Positions 1 through 10,465 of a stretch of DNA of 64,000 nucleotides are shown piece by piece (position 1 is the stretch's first letter; each line of letters starts with the position of its first letter). A model generated the notes under the pieces. That model did no database searches, was not told where the DNA came from, and was given only the letters and a program-made list of their open reading frames with translations. The stretch spans positions 2,480,001 to 2,544,000 of the forward strand of contig NC_088937.1 in NCBI RefSeq assembly GCF_033473495.1, in the 5' to 3' direction. Origin of the DNA: Cercospora beticola. Lineage: Eukaryota > Ascomycota > Dothideomycetes > Mycosphaerellales > Mycosphaerellaceae. Made by a program: the position numbers and the translations under genes.

Positions 1-302
1 CTGTTGCGAATATGGTCTTGATGACTTTGAGAAATGCAATACGGTTCTGCTGAGTTCGTCCGCCATGGCTCACATCAGACAGAATCTCACTGGTATCACG
101 ACAATGGAGGTGCTTGGAGCATACCTTCAACACACGATGGTTCACACGCATCACGTGGCGCTATTCAGCCTTAGTCCGGTGTCCACAGAAAGCTGTTGCG
201 CTGTTCCAGACTGTGTGACGTGTGTCGTCGCCCGTGGGCCAAAACGATGCACTGGGGAACTCTGGCAAATGCCCCAGAAAAAGGTACGTTGATTAAAGCA
301 TT
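1..302. other. intergenic, left edge
   Basis: No supported gene. A 75-codon open frame at 65-292 has no recognisable domain and no intron or composition support. The stretch is probably the 3' flank of the permease that ends at 303. Confidence 0.5.
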
Positions 303-1977
303 CTAAAAACTCCTCTTCACCTTTGTCCAAAAAGAATTCGTCTTGTCAGTGCCAAATCCCGTCTGCTTCACATCCAGATCCAGCCTCCTCCCCTGGTCCA
401 AATCAATCTCATATGATCGCCAAAATCGTGTCTTGTTGATGTACTTGAAAACAAGCCAGATGATGGGGAACAACGGCAACAGAATATAAGCATCGACAAA
501 AGTCCCCGCATCGAATGGAGATAATGTCGTCCAGCCTTGGATCAAAGCCAAGAATATATTCGCGCCGACGCCAAAGTATGCGTTCCATGGATACCAGAGA
601 GATTTATATGGCAACTCTTCGATCGATCGTCCTTGAGTTCTCCAGGCTGCGCGGAAACGGATATGGATGAAGCTGATCGATGCCCAGACGAGGAAAGTCG
701 AAACGCCGCTCAGGTTGACGATGTACGAATATGCTTTGCTCGCACCAGTACTGACATTCATCATACTGATCGATCCGACGGCGTTGGTAAGAAGTATGGC
801 GTAGATTGGGACACCGCGTTTTGTCGTATAGCCGAAAAAGCGCGGAGCTTGCCCTGATTGCGCCATATAGAGAACTGTTCGCGATCCGATGTAGATGGAG
901 GAGTTACACGCAGAAAGACAGGTAATGAGGATGAAGGCGTTGATGAGGTGGACACCACCTTGCCAGCCAGCGATCTGAATGGCCACCGTCATAGGTGACT
1001 GGAGAGAACGGCTGCCTCCCTCGACGAGCTGAGTTGCGTCTGCGGGACATGTGAGGCCGAAGAAAAAAGCCGAGCCCATGTAGACGAAGATGATACGCCA
1101 GAAGACTTGTCGAATTGCTTGCGGGACCGCTACACTTGGATTGCGAGTTTCCGTTGCGGCGAGAGCAACACTCTCCACGCCAGCGTAGAACGTGGAGCAG
1201 AAAACGAAGACGGCCGCTACGCCGCGGGATCCATTATCGTTCCAGGAACCCGGATCACGCCAGTAGCGAAACCCAAGAGGCTCGTCTTGTCCAATCAAGC
1301 CGCCAGAAGCGTAGATGATGGCAAAGATGAAGTACGCGGTCAGACCAACGAGTTTCATCAACGCAAGCCAGAATTCGGCTTCCCCGAAAGCTTCAATGCC
1401 GAGAAGTTGAAATCCGAGGAAGACAGTCCAGAAGATGAGGAAGTAGCCCCATAGTGGAACCGCGTCACTCCAAAAGACCATGATGCTGGAAATGACATTG
1501 TATTCGTTCGCCAGGACTGCGGCCCAGATGATGAAGTAGTTCTGCCATTATTGTCAGCCTTGAACCGCGCGATCAATTGTGCGATGGGTTTCTTACCCAT
1601 CCTACAGCAACACTGAACCCCTTGTCCACGAATCGATCAGCCAGCGACACGAAAGAACCTCCGCCGGGATAGAGAGTGGTGATTTCCCCGAGACTTTGCA
1701 TGATGCTAAAAGCGATAATCCCAATGACGCCGAATCCGATCAGCAGAGACGCAGGACCTCCGGTCTGCAGCGCGCGGCCGCTTCCAACGAGCAAGCCGGG
1801 TCCAATGATACCGGCTAAAGCCATCATGCTCAAGTGTCTATTCTTCAGGCCACGCTTTACGCCGCTGTCGGGGTCCATATCGTTTCGCGGTTGAACTTGT
1901 CCTTCGCCATCGGGCGATTCTACGTAGGCTCCATCGTATGCCTTCGTTGCCATGGCAGGTTCCTTGCGAGTGAACAT
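303..1977 (-). CDS. amino-acid permease (fungal YAT/AAP family)
   Basis: Plasma-membrane amino-acid/H+ symporter of the APC superfamily, by homology. Two exons (1977-1597 and 1541-303) are joined across a 55-nt GT-AG intron (1542-1596, donor GTAAGA), giving 539 aa, the usual length. The soluble N-terminus is followed at about residue 40 by the family signature VKRGLKNRHLSMMALAGIIG leading into TM1. Further on come GPASLLIGF and the TM3 motif SLGEITTLYPGGGSF, then about twelve hydrophobic helices. An in-frame Met at residue 9 (codon at 1953) is an alternative start. Substrate specificity cannot be read from sequence. The next gene-like feature upstream is the tRNA-Leu, about 0.9 kb away. Identification as an amino-acid permease is firm. 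Confidence 0.93.
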
Positions 1978-2847
1978 CTTGTGTTCGATTCCTGGTAGGT
2001 GAAGTTGTTGCCAGTATATGTGGAGACAGTGGCAAACGATGAATGGACGATAAGAAATGGATCCGATTATTTTCGCCTATGCATGTTGACTTGACCGTAG
2101 AGCATAAGAGTAAGTTAACAATGGACCAGGGTAGACTTACTCTCTTTTCAGGGAGGCTAACGGACAGGTGAAGTACTTGCATGATTGGCAGATCTCCTGC
2201 AAAGTTCGAATCGCGCAATTCCTAGCTTCGATGTTGGAAGAAGCGGGCGTTCGGTTATTGTCTTGGCTGGTGCGCCCATTTGATGACTAAGGCGTATATG
2301 CGTGGAGTAATGAGTCCAGTCCTACGCTTCGTGGCGTTGATGGACATTCGAGGCATAAAAGGCGATTGGTATTACTGTGAAGGAGAACCTCTGTCGTTCT
2401 TGTAATGCAAATTGTGGTGTGGGGGATTTTCGTTATTTTTCGATGGCTTGTGAATGTCGATGCTAGCAGATCCCGAGAGCATGAATTACGAGTCTCAATC
2501 GTGGGTAGAGCCGGAGAGAGCATAATGATCTGAATGATGCTCCATTCGTGGTGAGTTGAACCGTGGTGCCAGCCTAGCGCAGGAAATTCCTTTCGTCTGC
2601 ATTGCACCACCAAGGCCAAGTTGAAGAGTCCCATACTAGCGACTCAGGGATGGAAGGCCTTTCTCTGAAGCTGGAAAAGATGTCCAAGCGTAGCAAAATG
2701 CAAAGGGCATCGTTGTCTCTTCTGTGAGGGGGTTGTATTCACCTTGCAATATGGATCCGCTGCGAGCGTCCAGAACGGCTTGCATGGCCTCCGACATAGC
2801 AAAAAGGAAGCCTACGATCAGGGTATGCCTGTGTGCATTCAATTGGC
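1978..2847. other. intergenic between permease and tRNA
   Basis: No supported coding region. Open frames on the minus strand (1838-2218, 2287-2634, 2636-2842) show no domain, intron or composition signal. The stretch probably holds the permease promoter. Confidence 0.5.
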
Positions 2848-2852
2848 AAAAA
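2848..2852 (-). terminator. Pol III T-run terminator of tRNA-Leu
   Basis: On the minus strand a run of five T, preceded by TTTC, lies 15 nt beyond the discriminator base of the tRNA. This is the normal position and form of an RNA polymerase III terminator. It suggests the locus is still organised as a transcribed tRNA gene. Confidence 0.7.
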
Positions 2853-2879
2853 GAAACAATCGTGTGTTGATGAGAGTGG

Positions 2880-2933
2880 CTAGCAATTGTTAGTTTTGCA
2901 ACCCAATCTTGTGAACGGTTTGTTGCAACTCAC
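2880..2933 (-). other. spliceosomal-type intron B in tRNA T arm (54 nt)
   Basis: It begins GTGAGT and ends CTAACAATTGCTAG, the same ends and exactly the same length as intron A. It lies inside the B box, after TTCGAATC. Precise removal restores the T stem and brings the acceptor 3' strand into place. It contains a 7-bp inverted repeat (TTGCAAC and GTTGCAA) that could fold into a hairpin. Confidence 0.8.
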
Positions 2934-2963
2934 GATTCGAACCCACGCCCTTTCGGACTAGCG

Positions 2964-2984
2964 AATAACACCGTTAAATGGTTG
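2964..2984 (-). other. canonical tRNA intron (21 nt)
   Basis: It lies between position 37 (G) and 38 (C) of the anticodon loop, the standard site cut by tRNA splicing endonuclease. It contains TTAA, complementary to the anticodon-loop TTAA. Removal leaves a perfect 5-bp anticodon stem. Confidence 0.8.
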
Positions 2985-3001
2985 CCTTAAGCTAGCGCCT
3001 T

Positions 3002-3055
3002 CTAGTAATTGTTAGAAGATTGATCGGTTGGTGTTGGAGAGAAGTGAATACTCAC
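3002..3055 (-). other. spliceosomal-type intron A in tRNA D-loop (54 nt)
   Basis: It begins GTGAGT and ends CTAACAATTACTAG, so it has a consensus donor, a CTAAC branch site and a TAG acceptor at usual fungal spacing. It sits between GGTCT and AAGGC of the D-loop, just downstream of the A box. Neither position nor sequence fits a tRNA-endonuclease intron, which lies after position 37. Confidence 0.8.
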
Positions 3056-3076
3056 AGACCGCTCGGCCATCTCACC

Positions 3077-4074
3077 GTGTGATTGGATGCCTATAATTGC
3101 ATTAGATCTAATATAAAAGCTATTTCTTGGCGCCAGCGACATTCAGGTTAAGCTGATACTCGGATGGAATCGTACAGAGCAGCTTTGGATGATAGTAGCT
3201 TGTGATCGACCGTGGGGCATTCGTATACTGCTTCCACGTCGGCTGGAGATGACATTGAGTACCGGGGACTTCTTGGAGAGCTTTTGACTGTCCGAACCGA
3301 AAAGAACAGATCAGATTGACCCATCTTTTGCCAAGCAGTACCACGGTCGGAAAAACCTGGAGACCCAATTTAGTGTGACCGTCACGAGGTATATTCGGGA
3401 CCGTGCAATTGAGCTATTTTTCCTCATCCATACAGCTATAGCGTACTTCCAAAGAGATCAGTATCTCGCGAGGAACAGTTTCTTGCTGCACAGCATTGTT
3501 TGATCGAAAGAATTGGGTTGCATGCTCGATTCACCAAATTCGACCACGAGACGAAGTTGAGTTTTAGCGCCTTGGCATGCGGTCTCGCATTCCGCTCCAA
3601 CATCTTCACGTCCTCACATCTACACATCTCTGTTTGTAACCCCTCATGCACAGTCCACATGCTTTCGATAATTCAGAGCACCGAAAATGATGTCCTGATG
3701 TCTGCGAGCCGACTCGTTTGACAGGTCGAGATGTCTGAACTCTGGCTTCTCTGCTTGGCGGACGCATGGCCGAGCTTTCGAGTGATTCCATGCTGAACGG
3801 AGCACTACAACAAACCGCTACAAGACCTTCTGAGTGCTGTTTCAAGCCTCTGAATGACCCGACGGGAAGTGATACCACCGCATTATGGGCAATGCTGCAT
3901 CAAATCGGTGCAGACTTGGACAACGACACCAGATGTCTTCCGAACAACAGCTCATGTCTCTATCTACTCTAACTTCAGCATCTATCTCTATAAAAAAGGC
4001 AGGTCTTCGCCACATTGAAGAACCTGCAGATTGTTGAAGGATGCGCAAGGCGCTCCCTCACTCGTCCCACAGTA
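3077..4074. other. intergenic between tRNA and MFS gene
   Basis: Nothing firmly supported. A minus-strand frame at 3120-3368 (82 codons) has protein-like composition at its C-terminal end, but there is no recognisable family and no clear start, so it may be a gene remnant. Other frames at 3436-4048 overlap each other on both strands without support. Confidence 0.35.
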
Positions 4075-5760
4075 CTACCAACTGGCTCGAAACTTTGATT
4101 GACTGCGCAGCTTTGGACCAAAGTGGTATATCGCCACCATCCCAAAGATACAGCAAATCATCAGTCCTGCAAGTAGACTACAACCTCCACCAATACCCAT
4201 TGCTATAAACATCGGCCGTGCAAACAGAATCGCCGCAAAAGCGAATGAGCTTCTTGTAAAATCCGACGCCGCGTACAAGCTCGCCGTGAAACGTGGTTGG
4301 TAGGCCGCCAGGTAGCTCAACAAAGATTGGAAGACTGTGAAGACTCCTGCTGGATACAGTGCGATCCCGACCATAGAGACTATCCAATGCACGCTGGGGT
4401 CTGAGCTCCAGCCAAACAGTAAAAGTCCGACGGGAGGTAGGAAGGACGCAACGATAGCTGGTATCAAAACATGCTCAGGTTGTACGTCCTGCCCAGCTTC
4501 CAGACGAGGTTTCTGGATTGCTGGTTAGTCTCACGCCATTTGACGGTTGGGTTCAGACCACTTACTCTATCCAGGATAAGAAAAGCCAAATATCCAGAAA
4601 CCGAGAAGACAGTACCAACTGCCAGCGGCAGGAAGGCAAGGCCTAGTCCGAGAAGCGGGAAATCATACATACCCTGGTAGACGATCGGAAATGACTCGAA
4701 GAAGGAATAATAGACGCCATAGATGAGACAGAGATAGATGTTGATGAAGAGCACAGCAGGGTCCATTAGCGTAATCCTTGATGGTACAAGCAGCGAGTCG
4801 ACCACTATCGTCCTCACCGTGATGCCACGCTGAGAAATTTCAGATCTGGATCGGATGTTGTCGTTGCCAGTGACTCTACGAAGTCTTTCTGCGCGATAGT
4901 ACAAGATCGTGTCGGGACTCGTTTCGGGCAACAGAAGCATCATGGCCAGAACTGGACCGGAAGCAATGAGTGTCTCCCAGATCGAGAACCGCCACCCTAG
5001 ATGCGTGACAGCCGCAGCAGAGATGATGGTCCCGACGGGCGGTGCAACGAAGCACGCTGCTCCCCAAGTGCTCAGCGCAATTGGCGCGTGTATCTCGTCG
5101 AAGATATCAACGATGCTCGCACCTCCTGTGGCCAGGATGGGGCTGCCAAAAAAGCCTTGCCAGAACCGAAAGAACATGAAGGCCGGTGCATTGCGGACCA
5201 GTGCCGTAGGAATCGTGATCAGCATAAAGGCGATGAAGGTGACGATGTAAGGTCGGTTGCGTCCGATGCTAGGGATCTCGCTGAGAGGGGAGAACAGTAG
5301 TGGTCCGATCCCATAGCCAAGTCTGTATCTTGCGCCTCAGCTGTCGTGTGCTGCGAGAAACGCTGCGCATGAATACTTACGTATAAAGTGCCAAGCCAAG
5401 TGAGGTGTATTCGTAGCCGGCGCCAAATTCCTCAGCAAACATCTCATGGCTGGGTGACCAAATTGGCCCTGACATATACACCACGAAGGCGCAGGCCAGA
5501 ATGTTGGCTGTCACCCACAATTTCTTCGCTAATGACCAATTCTTGGGGTTTGCGGGGTCTTTGACGCCATACCAGTCGCACAACTCGGTTCCAATGGAGC
5601 CCTTCTCTCCTGGGTATTCCTTTTCGTCTGATGACCGATCTGAGTCTGGGCTGCTGTAGGTGAATCCAGGGGACTCTTCTGGGTAAGGTAGCAATCGAGG
5701 AGCTACCAATCGTAACAGCTCTCCAGTAGGGCTATCGCGTATGATGTCTTTGAAAGTCAT
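4075..5760 (-). CDS. MFS transporter, drug:H+ antiporter (DHA1) type
   Basis: Predicted 12-helix plasma-membrane exporter. Three exons (5760-5381, 5322-4566, 4512-4075) are joined by GT-AG introns of 58 nt (5323-5380) and 53 nt (4513-4565). Both keep frame and give 524 aa. After a hydrophilic N-terminus with the DP.NPKNWS segment, TM1 follows. The motif GPLLFSPLSEIPSIGRNRPY (residues 134-151) is the DHA1 form of the MFS loop 2-3 signature. A central loop separates the two six-helix halves. The start MTFKDIIRDS resembles other family members. It is divergently transcribed from the zinc-finger regulator starting at 6125, with a 364-bp shared promoter, which suggests but does not prove regulation by that factor. 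Substrate unknown. Confidence 0.93.
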
Positions 5761-6124
5761 CGTGCTTGATCGGACTTACGTTGGAGAGATGCGAGAAACA
5801 AAACCTACAGGCCTTATGAGCAACATGTTGAAAAGCTGGAGCTTCAAAATCTCCAAGATTGCACGCTCAAATTTGTAAGCGATACGGAAAATCATCTTGC
5901 AGAAGATGGAGCCCTAGTCACGAAAGGTGTTGAGAACGCTCGTTGCTGAAAGCTGATGATGGTGTTGTTGGAGTCGCCGAAGGAAAGCCTTTTACCTTGG
6001 CAGACGATGCTGAATCAGCGACCCCAACTTTTGGAGTACTCCAACCTTCTCGCCTCCAACCTCACCACGACCTCGCACTTCCCAAGCAACATAGCCTGTT
6101 CGTTACACACAGACAACAGACGAG
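5761..6124. promoter_or_regulatory. shared divergent promoter, MFS / C2H2 factor
   Basis: This 364-bp spacer separates the start codons of the minus-strand exporter and the plus-strand zinc-finger factor. No specific operator was recognised. The head-to-head arrangement with a short spacer is the only evidence for joint regulation. Confidence 0.4.
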
Positions 6125-8513
6125 ATGCCATCAAGGTCGCACACATGCTCGTACTGCAAGAGGAACTTCGCGAGACTTGAACATCTACGGCGGCACATCA
6201 CAACTCGTACAGCTTCGCCATACCCCAACGAAGCCGACATGTCTGATCATGGCACGTAGACACGAATGAAAGATCTTTCCGTTGCCATTGCGGTAAGTCT
6301 TTCACAAGAAAAGACTTACTCAAACGGCATGAACAGATCGGAAGACACCTAGACACTCTCCTTACGCCCAGTCCTGAGACCACTGAAAGTGCTACTCCTC
6401 AGGATGCCATCACGGCCCCCTCATCCGTGCCAGAATTTGGCGTGGGGCTGGGAACTGGCACAACTGGCGCAGTTGGCTCGGCAGCAGAAATCAGCATGCA
6501 CGACTCCAATTTCCACTCCGAGCGTACGTGCCGCTATATGGCCTGCGAGCTTGTGTTGCCAGCTGACTTTCATATAGCTCTTTCGGTCGATCAGTTCGAA
6601 CCTCTGCCAGACTTGGATGTCTTTGGGTCAGATGTATTCAACGACTTCGACTCCTTTATCGCCACGATGGGGATGAACGGACCGTTCGAGCTGGATCTCT
6701 TCACAGGTGGACCGAACCATGAACCAACTCCTGCTCCCAATGGTCGCACAGAAATGTTGATGCTACATAGACATCCAAATGCACCGCAACAGCATGACTC
6801 GTACCAGTGCCAGGATGTAGCAAGGGGTGCCAAAAGCATGGAGTTCGCCGATGCCGACGCGGATGAATTGAAAGAACTGCGACCCATGCCTTGTCCCTGG
6901 GGATTCTCGACGGCTCAAAGAGAGGAGCTGCAACGAATATCAAGTGTGTACAGAAACGGAGAGGAAGCTTACCAAGTCCCATCTCGCCTTGCACTCGGAC
7001 GATATATTGCTGCGTACTTCGATGAGCTCCATAACCATTTTCCAATGATCCACGCCAGTACGTTTCGGCCTCAGACTATTTGTACAAGTGCGCCTGAGCT
7101 CGTCCTGGCTCTTGCCACATGTGGTGCAGCTTGCAAATACGAGACCAGGACAGCTCTGCGGACATGGCATGTGGCCACGAGGATCACATTGGCGAAGTGG
7201 AGGCAAACCAGTGTGGCTACATCAGAAGAGAAGCTTCGAACTGCACAGGCGGCGTTGTTACTCACAGACTTCGCACTGTTGCACTACAACTGCAAAACTA
7301 TGCAGAACTCACCCGAGTTGAGGGAGATATTGCAAGACTTTGCTCGCGACCGCCGAGCGATCGAGCATAGTGAGCAGCGTGACTGGCAGAGATGGATACT
7401 GGCTGAAGGGCGACGGCGCACTGTGTGCTGCATATACGTTGTCCTGCATCTTTTCAGCACCGCTTTGGATGTACCTCCATCGTTGCTCGTGAGTGAGCTC
7501 GATGTACAATTACCATCATCGACGGCAGAGTGGACAGCTCCGTCACAGTCTGCGTGGCTACAAGCCAGAAAGAGCGGTACTTCTGTGACCCACGTACAAG
7601 AGGCTCTGGCAGCTCTCTTCTCAGCAACGACTCCTCAAGGTCTACATTCACCGCTATCGAACCTGGTGTTGATGGTTGCTGTACTGCAAAGGGTCTATCT
7701 CGGGCGGCAAATGCAGCTCGTGGGCGACCAAGGCCCCGTCAGAGATGGGGACGCGAGTGAGATACAGTAAGTTTGTGTCCGGGCCAGCCCACCCATCACT
7801 CTCAGCTTACGCCGTGCCACAGATCAGCTCTCCAGAGATGGACTTTGGCTTGGCAACAGGCCCGTGAATCCATGCTCGATCCACGGAATCCTGACGGCTC
7901 AAATTCCTTTACCTCAACCTCGTACCTAGGTCTAGCCTATATCCGCCTCTGCACAAACTATGCATCGCGCAGACATCTTGCTTCGTGGGACGTTGCAAAA
8001 ATTGGAAGAAGCCTCCACGAGTCACCTCTACCTCAACGCTCATCATCACTTGCTCCGGCTTTACTACATGCCACGCAAGCGCTATACATCCCCGTCAAAT
8101 TGGGCCTAGAATGGATCACACGAAGCAATTTCTTACATTGGGACTTATCGATCTTTCTGTGCTATCTCGAAGCTGCTGTTTTCACATCGAAATGGCTATT
8201 GAGCGTTGCCGAGTCGTCGGGCCACTTTCCGCTGACAGATTGTGAACTCAACATACTCAAGACCTTGCACCGTATCTCGGACGAAATCGACGAGTCACTG
8301 GACCCGATAATAGATGTCGTGGAGATGCAGACCGTACGCGTCGCGTCGGAACTTGGTACTGCGGCTCTAGCTCGCAGTCTAGCTGTCCGCATAGCAGACA
8401 TCTGGGCTAGACTCTTTTCCCATCACAATAGTCCGTGGCCGATGGTGGACCTCATAGGAAGAAGTCTGGCAGAATATGCTCGGCTGGTACGCGAACATAC
8501 GCAGATAAAGTAA
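6125..8513 (+). CDS. C2H2 zinc-finger transcription factor with fungal-specific TF domain
   Basis: Nuclear DNA-binding regulator, predicted 759 aa. Exons are 6125-6206, 6260-7766 and 7823-8513, with introns of 53 nt (6207-6259) and 56 nt (7767-7822). Finger 1 is C8-x2-C11-x12-H24-x3-H28. His28 is encoded across the first splice junction, which confirms that intron. The linker is HTNERSF. Finger 2 starts C36-x-C38 and continues with H51 and H57; the one-residue first spacing is shorter than usual. From about residue 270 a fungal TF-domain region begins (ALGRYIAAYFDELHNHFPM). A third possible intron of 54 nt (6524-6577: GTACGT donor, CTGAC branch, ATATAG acceptor) is in frame and stop-free; if spliced the protein is 741 aa. 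The divergent neighbour is an MFS exporter, a possible target. Confidence 0.9.
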
Positions 8514-8837
8514 TCCGGTGGCTGCCGTTGAAGAGCATGGAAGCATGATAACGATAACCGCCCAAAACTACAGCACAGCACTGTGCACTTACATGAAGCT
8601 GCTTCACGTGCCAGCTACTGCATTGCGTTCCTATCAGTCGCGTATCAGGCCCTTGGCCAGAACAAGAGACAACTTGATATTGCGTTTTGAAAACTGGAAG
8701 AACCAACTGAAAGGACTCTTAAAGATGAGGTAACTTCCACAAGCTTCATCATTGTATTGAGTTCGTTCTATCAGATCGAAGGTTTCTATGCTCAACACTG
8801 CATGCCGAGCTACCACCGATCTGGATCGAGAACAAAT

Positions 8838-9284
8838 CTAGCAGTTCAGCACGGCACTACCGCATCCCATGACCACCTTGTTGAAGCGGTTGGAGCTGGC
8901 AACATTCTCATTGGAACGCGAACCGCAGAAAGAGCCCGTCTCCTGAGAATCAAAACGTCAGCATCTCATTCTGAATCGGAAAAATCGCAGCCCGAATAGC
9001 ATACCCTTCTGTTCATACAAGTCTTGGCGCAGCAGCCATCGCCCGGGGCACTACTGTAGCGGTAAGAGGCAGCAGTGAAGCCCAGGTTGTAAGTGCCGCT
9101 GTAAGAGAATACATCAGTATTGCAATTCTGTCAATGTTACACAGAGTTTCAGAAAGTCTTACTGAGCGCCAGTGCGGGTAGTCCTTCCAGTGTATCCCGT
9201 GCTGGACCAAGCGGTAAAGGAGTGTTGGGCATTGACACCGGCGGCGAGAGCCACGGCGGCAGCGATGATCGAGGTGAATTGCAT
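8838..9284 (-). CDS. small secreted cysteine-rich protein (effector candidate)
   Basis: Short gene found by joining three exons: 9284-9163, 9098-9005 and 8942-8838. The GT-AG introns are 64 nt (9099-9162) and 62 nt (8943-9004), the latter with a GCTGAC branch and CTCAG acceptor. Frame is kept across both junctions, giving 106 aa. Residues 1-19 form a signal peptide (MQFTSIIAAAVALAAGVNA, cleavage before Gln20). The mature part of about 87 aa has six cysteines (63, 64, 68, 78, 99, 106), compatible with three disulfides, and ends on the last cysteine. No family recognised. Size, secretion and cysteine content fit effector or antimicrobial proteins of plant-associated fungi; the function is inference. 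An upstream in-frame Met (9377) would bury the signal peptide and is unlikely. Confidence 0.8.
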
Positions 9285-10465
9285 GTTGGTTGATTGGGGG
9301 AAGTTGGCTGTTGGTGTTGGAAAGTCTTTGCCCTTGGTTTCTTGAGTTATTGCTGATGTGTTGAGAAAGCAGGACATTCTACGCCCTTATATATCTTCTT
9401 TTCGCTCATCTGCCCTAGGACAGAGTCCCTGCGATCAGCATCTTGTGGTTTCATTTCTTCCTTGCGAAGACCACCGGCTCCTTCCTCATTCTTGGGCAAG
9501 TCGCTATACCCGCGTCGTTGTGTGAGGGGACGCAGGATTTTCTCGTGTCCTGGATGCTACGGTACCAACAGGAGCTGGAAGATCCTGACCTGATCCCGCC
9601 ATGATTGACCGGAGACAAGACGCCGTTGTCCTGGCCGTCTGAAGCTCCAAGCCATGTTCCGTTCTCCTGAGCACCGGTGTGGTTAAGTGAATGGTCCAGC
9701 TCACCCTTGGCAGAATACGTACCATGAAGGAGATGATCGTTCTCTTCCCTGGCCTGCCGGATTGAGGAAACGACGATGCCTGGGGAGAGCATACACTTTC
9801 TGGTATGAAGTCAAAGAGATTCATGGTATGCTTGGCTTGATATGCAGGGTTCAGTATAACAAGGTTCACCGCCAGATCAGGAGCTTTGAAAGGACGAGTT
9901 TATTCCTGAATCAGCAGCAGATCCAAGACTTTTCAGGTAAACGATCGCATTTTGCGGTCTTAGTAGTCTCATGTGATGTGCTGGGCGGAGCGACTGACAC
10001 AAAGCTAATCCCGTCAGCACACGATCTTCACAAGTATGCTTACATGCAGAGAGTATAAATGCCATTGGCATTTTGCGACTGGTCGGCAGTGCTCTATATG
10101 ATTTGTTCGAGTAGTTTTGAGGCTTCGGCAATCTCCGTCTTTGCTGTCTGGTCACGCTTGTGATGCTTGCAGATCTCAGGTTAGCTACTTAGGTCTCTGC
10201 TCTCGCCAAGTCAGGGTCTACTCTACTATACCGAAGCTGTACTGGATCCACGACTTGACTTTCGGATTAGGCAAGTCCTGAGAGACCCGGCCAGCTGCTG
10301 ATATGGTACTGAGTCTTTCCCAAGGATGCCAGGCACGACGCACATCCGTTGCACATTTACTTGCGGAAGGTGTCGAAGAGCAATCAAGAGAATCGTTTCC
10401 GTTTCCATTCATGCATCGTTACATCGTTATCCTGCGTCTTGCTACGCCGAATGCTATAAACATTA
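9285..10465. other. intergenic between secreted protein and oxidase
   Basis: No supported gene. Minus-strand frames at 9451-9869 overlap in two frames and can be joined by an intron-like segment (GTACGT to GCTCAG), but the products match nothing I recognise. A decayed gene is possible. Confidence 0.4.

Larger units (their letters stand above)
2868..3076 (-). tRNA. tRNA-Leu(AAG) with one tRNA-type and two spliceosome-like introns
   Basis: Exons 3076-3056, 3001-2985, 2963-2934 and 2879-2868 give an 80-nt type II tRNA. The 7-bp acceptor stem pairs GGTGAGA with TCTCATC (one G-U) and the discriminator base is A. The D stem is GCC/GGC. The anticodon stem CTAGC/GCTAG is perfect, with loop TT-AAG-GC. 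The variable arm is a 3-bp stem closed by GAAA. The T stem GTGGG/CCCAC is perfect around TTCGAAT. A 21-nt intron after position 37 (2984-2964) is the ordinary type and contains TTAA, able to pair with the anticodon region. Two extra 54-nt inserts split the D-loop and the T stem; without removing them neither the T stem nor the acceptor stem can form. The A box (3069-3059) is intact. The B box is interrupted after ten of eleven bases. It could be a live gene or a recently inactivated one. Confidence 0.85.

Noticed and set aside
1358..1600. 80-codon minus-strand frame across the permease intron
   Set aside because: It reads through the permease intron in another frame; the spliced permease explains the region.
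2985..2991. Reading the anticodon as TAA (Leu UUA)
   Set aside because: With G26 and the perfect stem CTAGC/GCTAG the loop is TTAAGGC, which sets the anticodon as AAG.
2868..3076. Interrupted tRNA as a simple truncated pseudogene
   Set aside because: Precise removal of the two inserts restores every stem and the terminator is present, which decay would not produce. Loss of function through the inserts is still possible.
9451..9869. Overlapping minus-strand frames joinable by an intron-like segment
   Set aside because: Products in either frame match nothing recognisable and no start context is convincing; at most a decayed gene.
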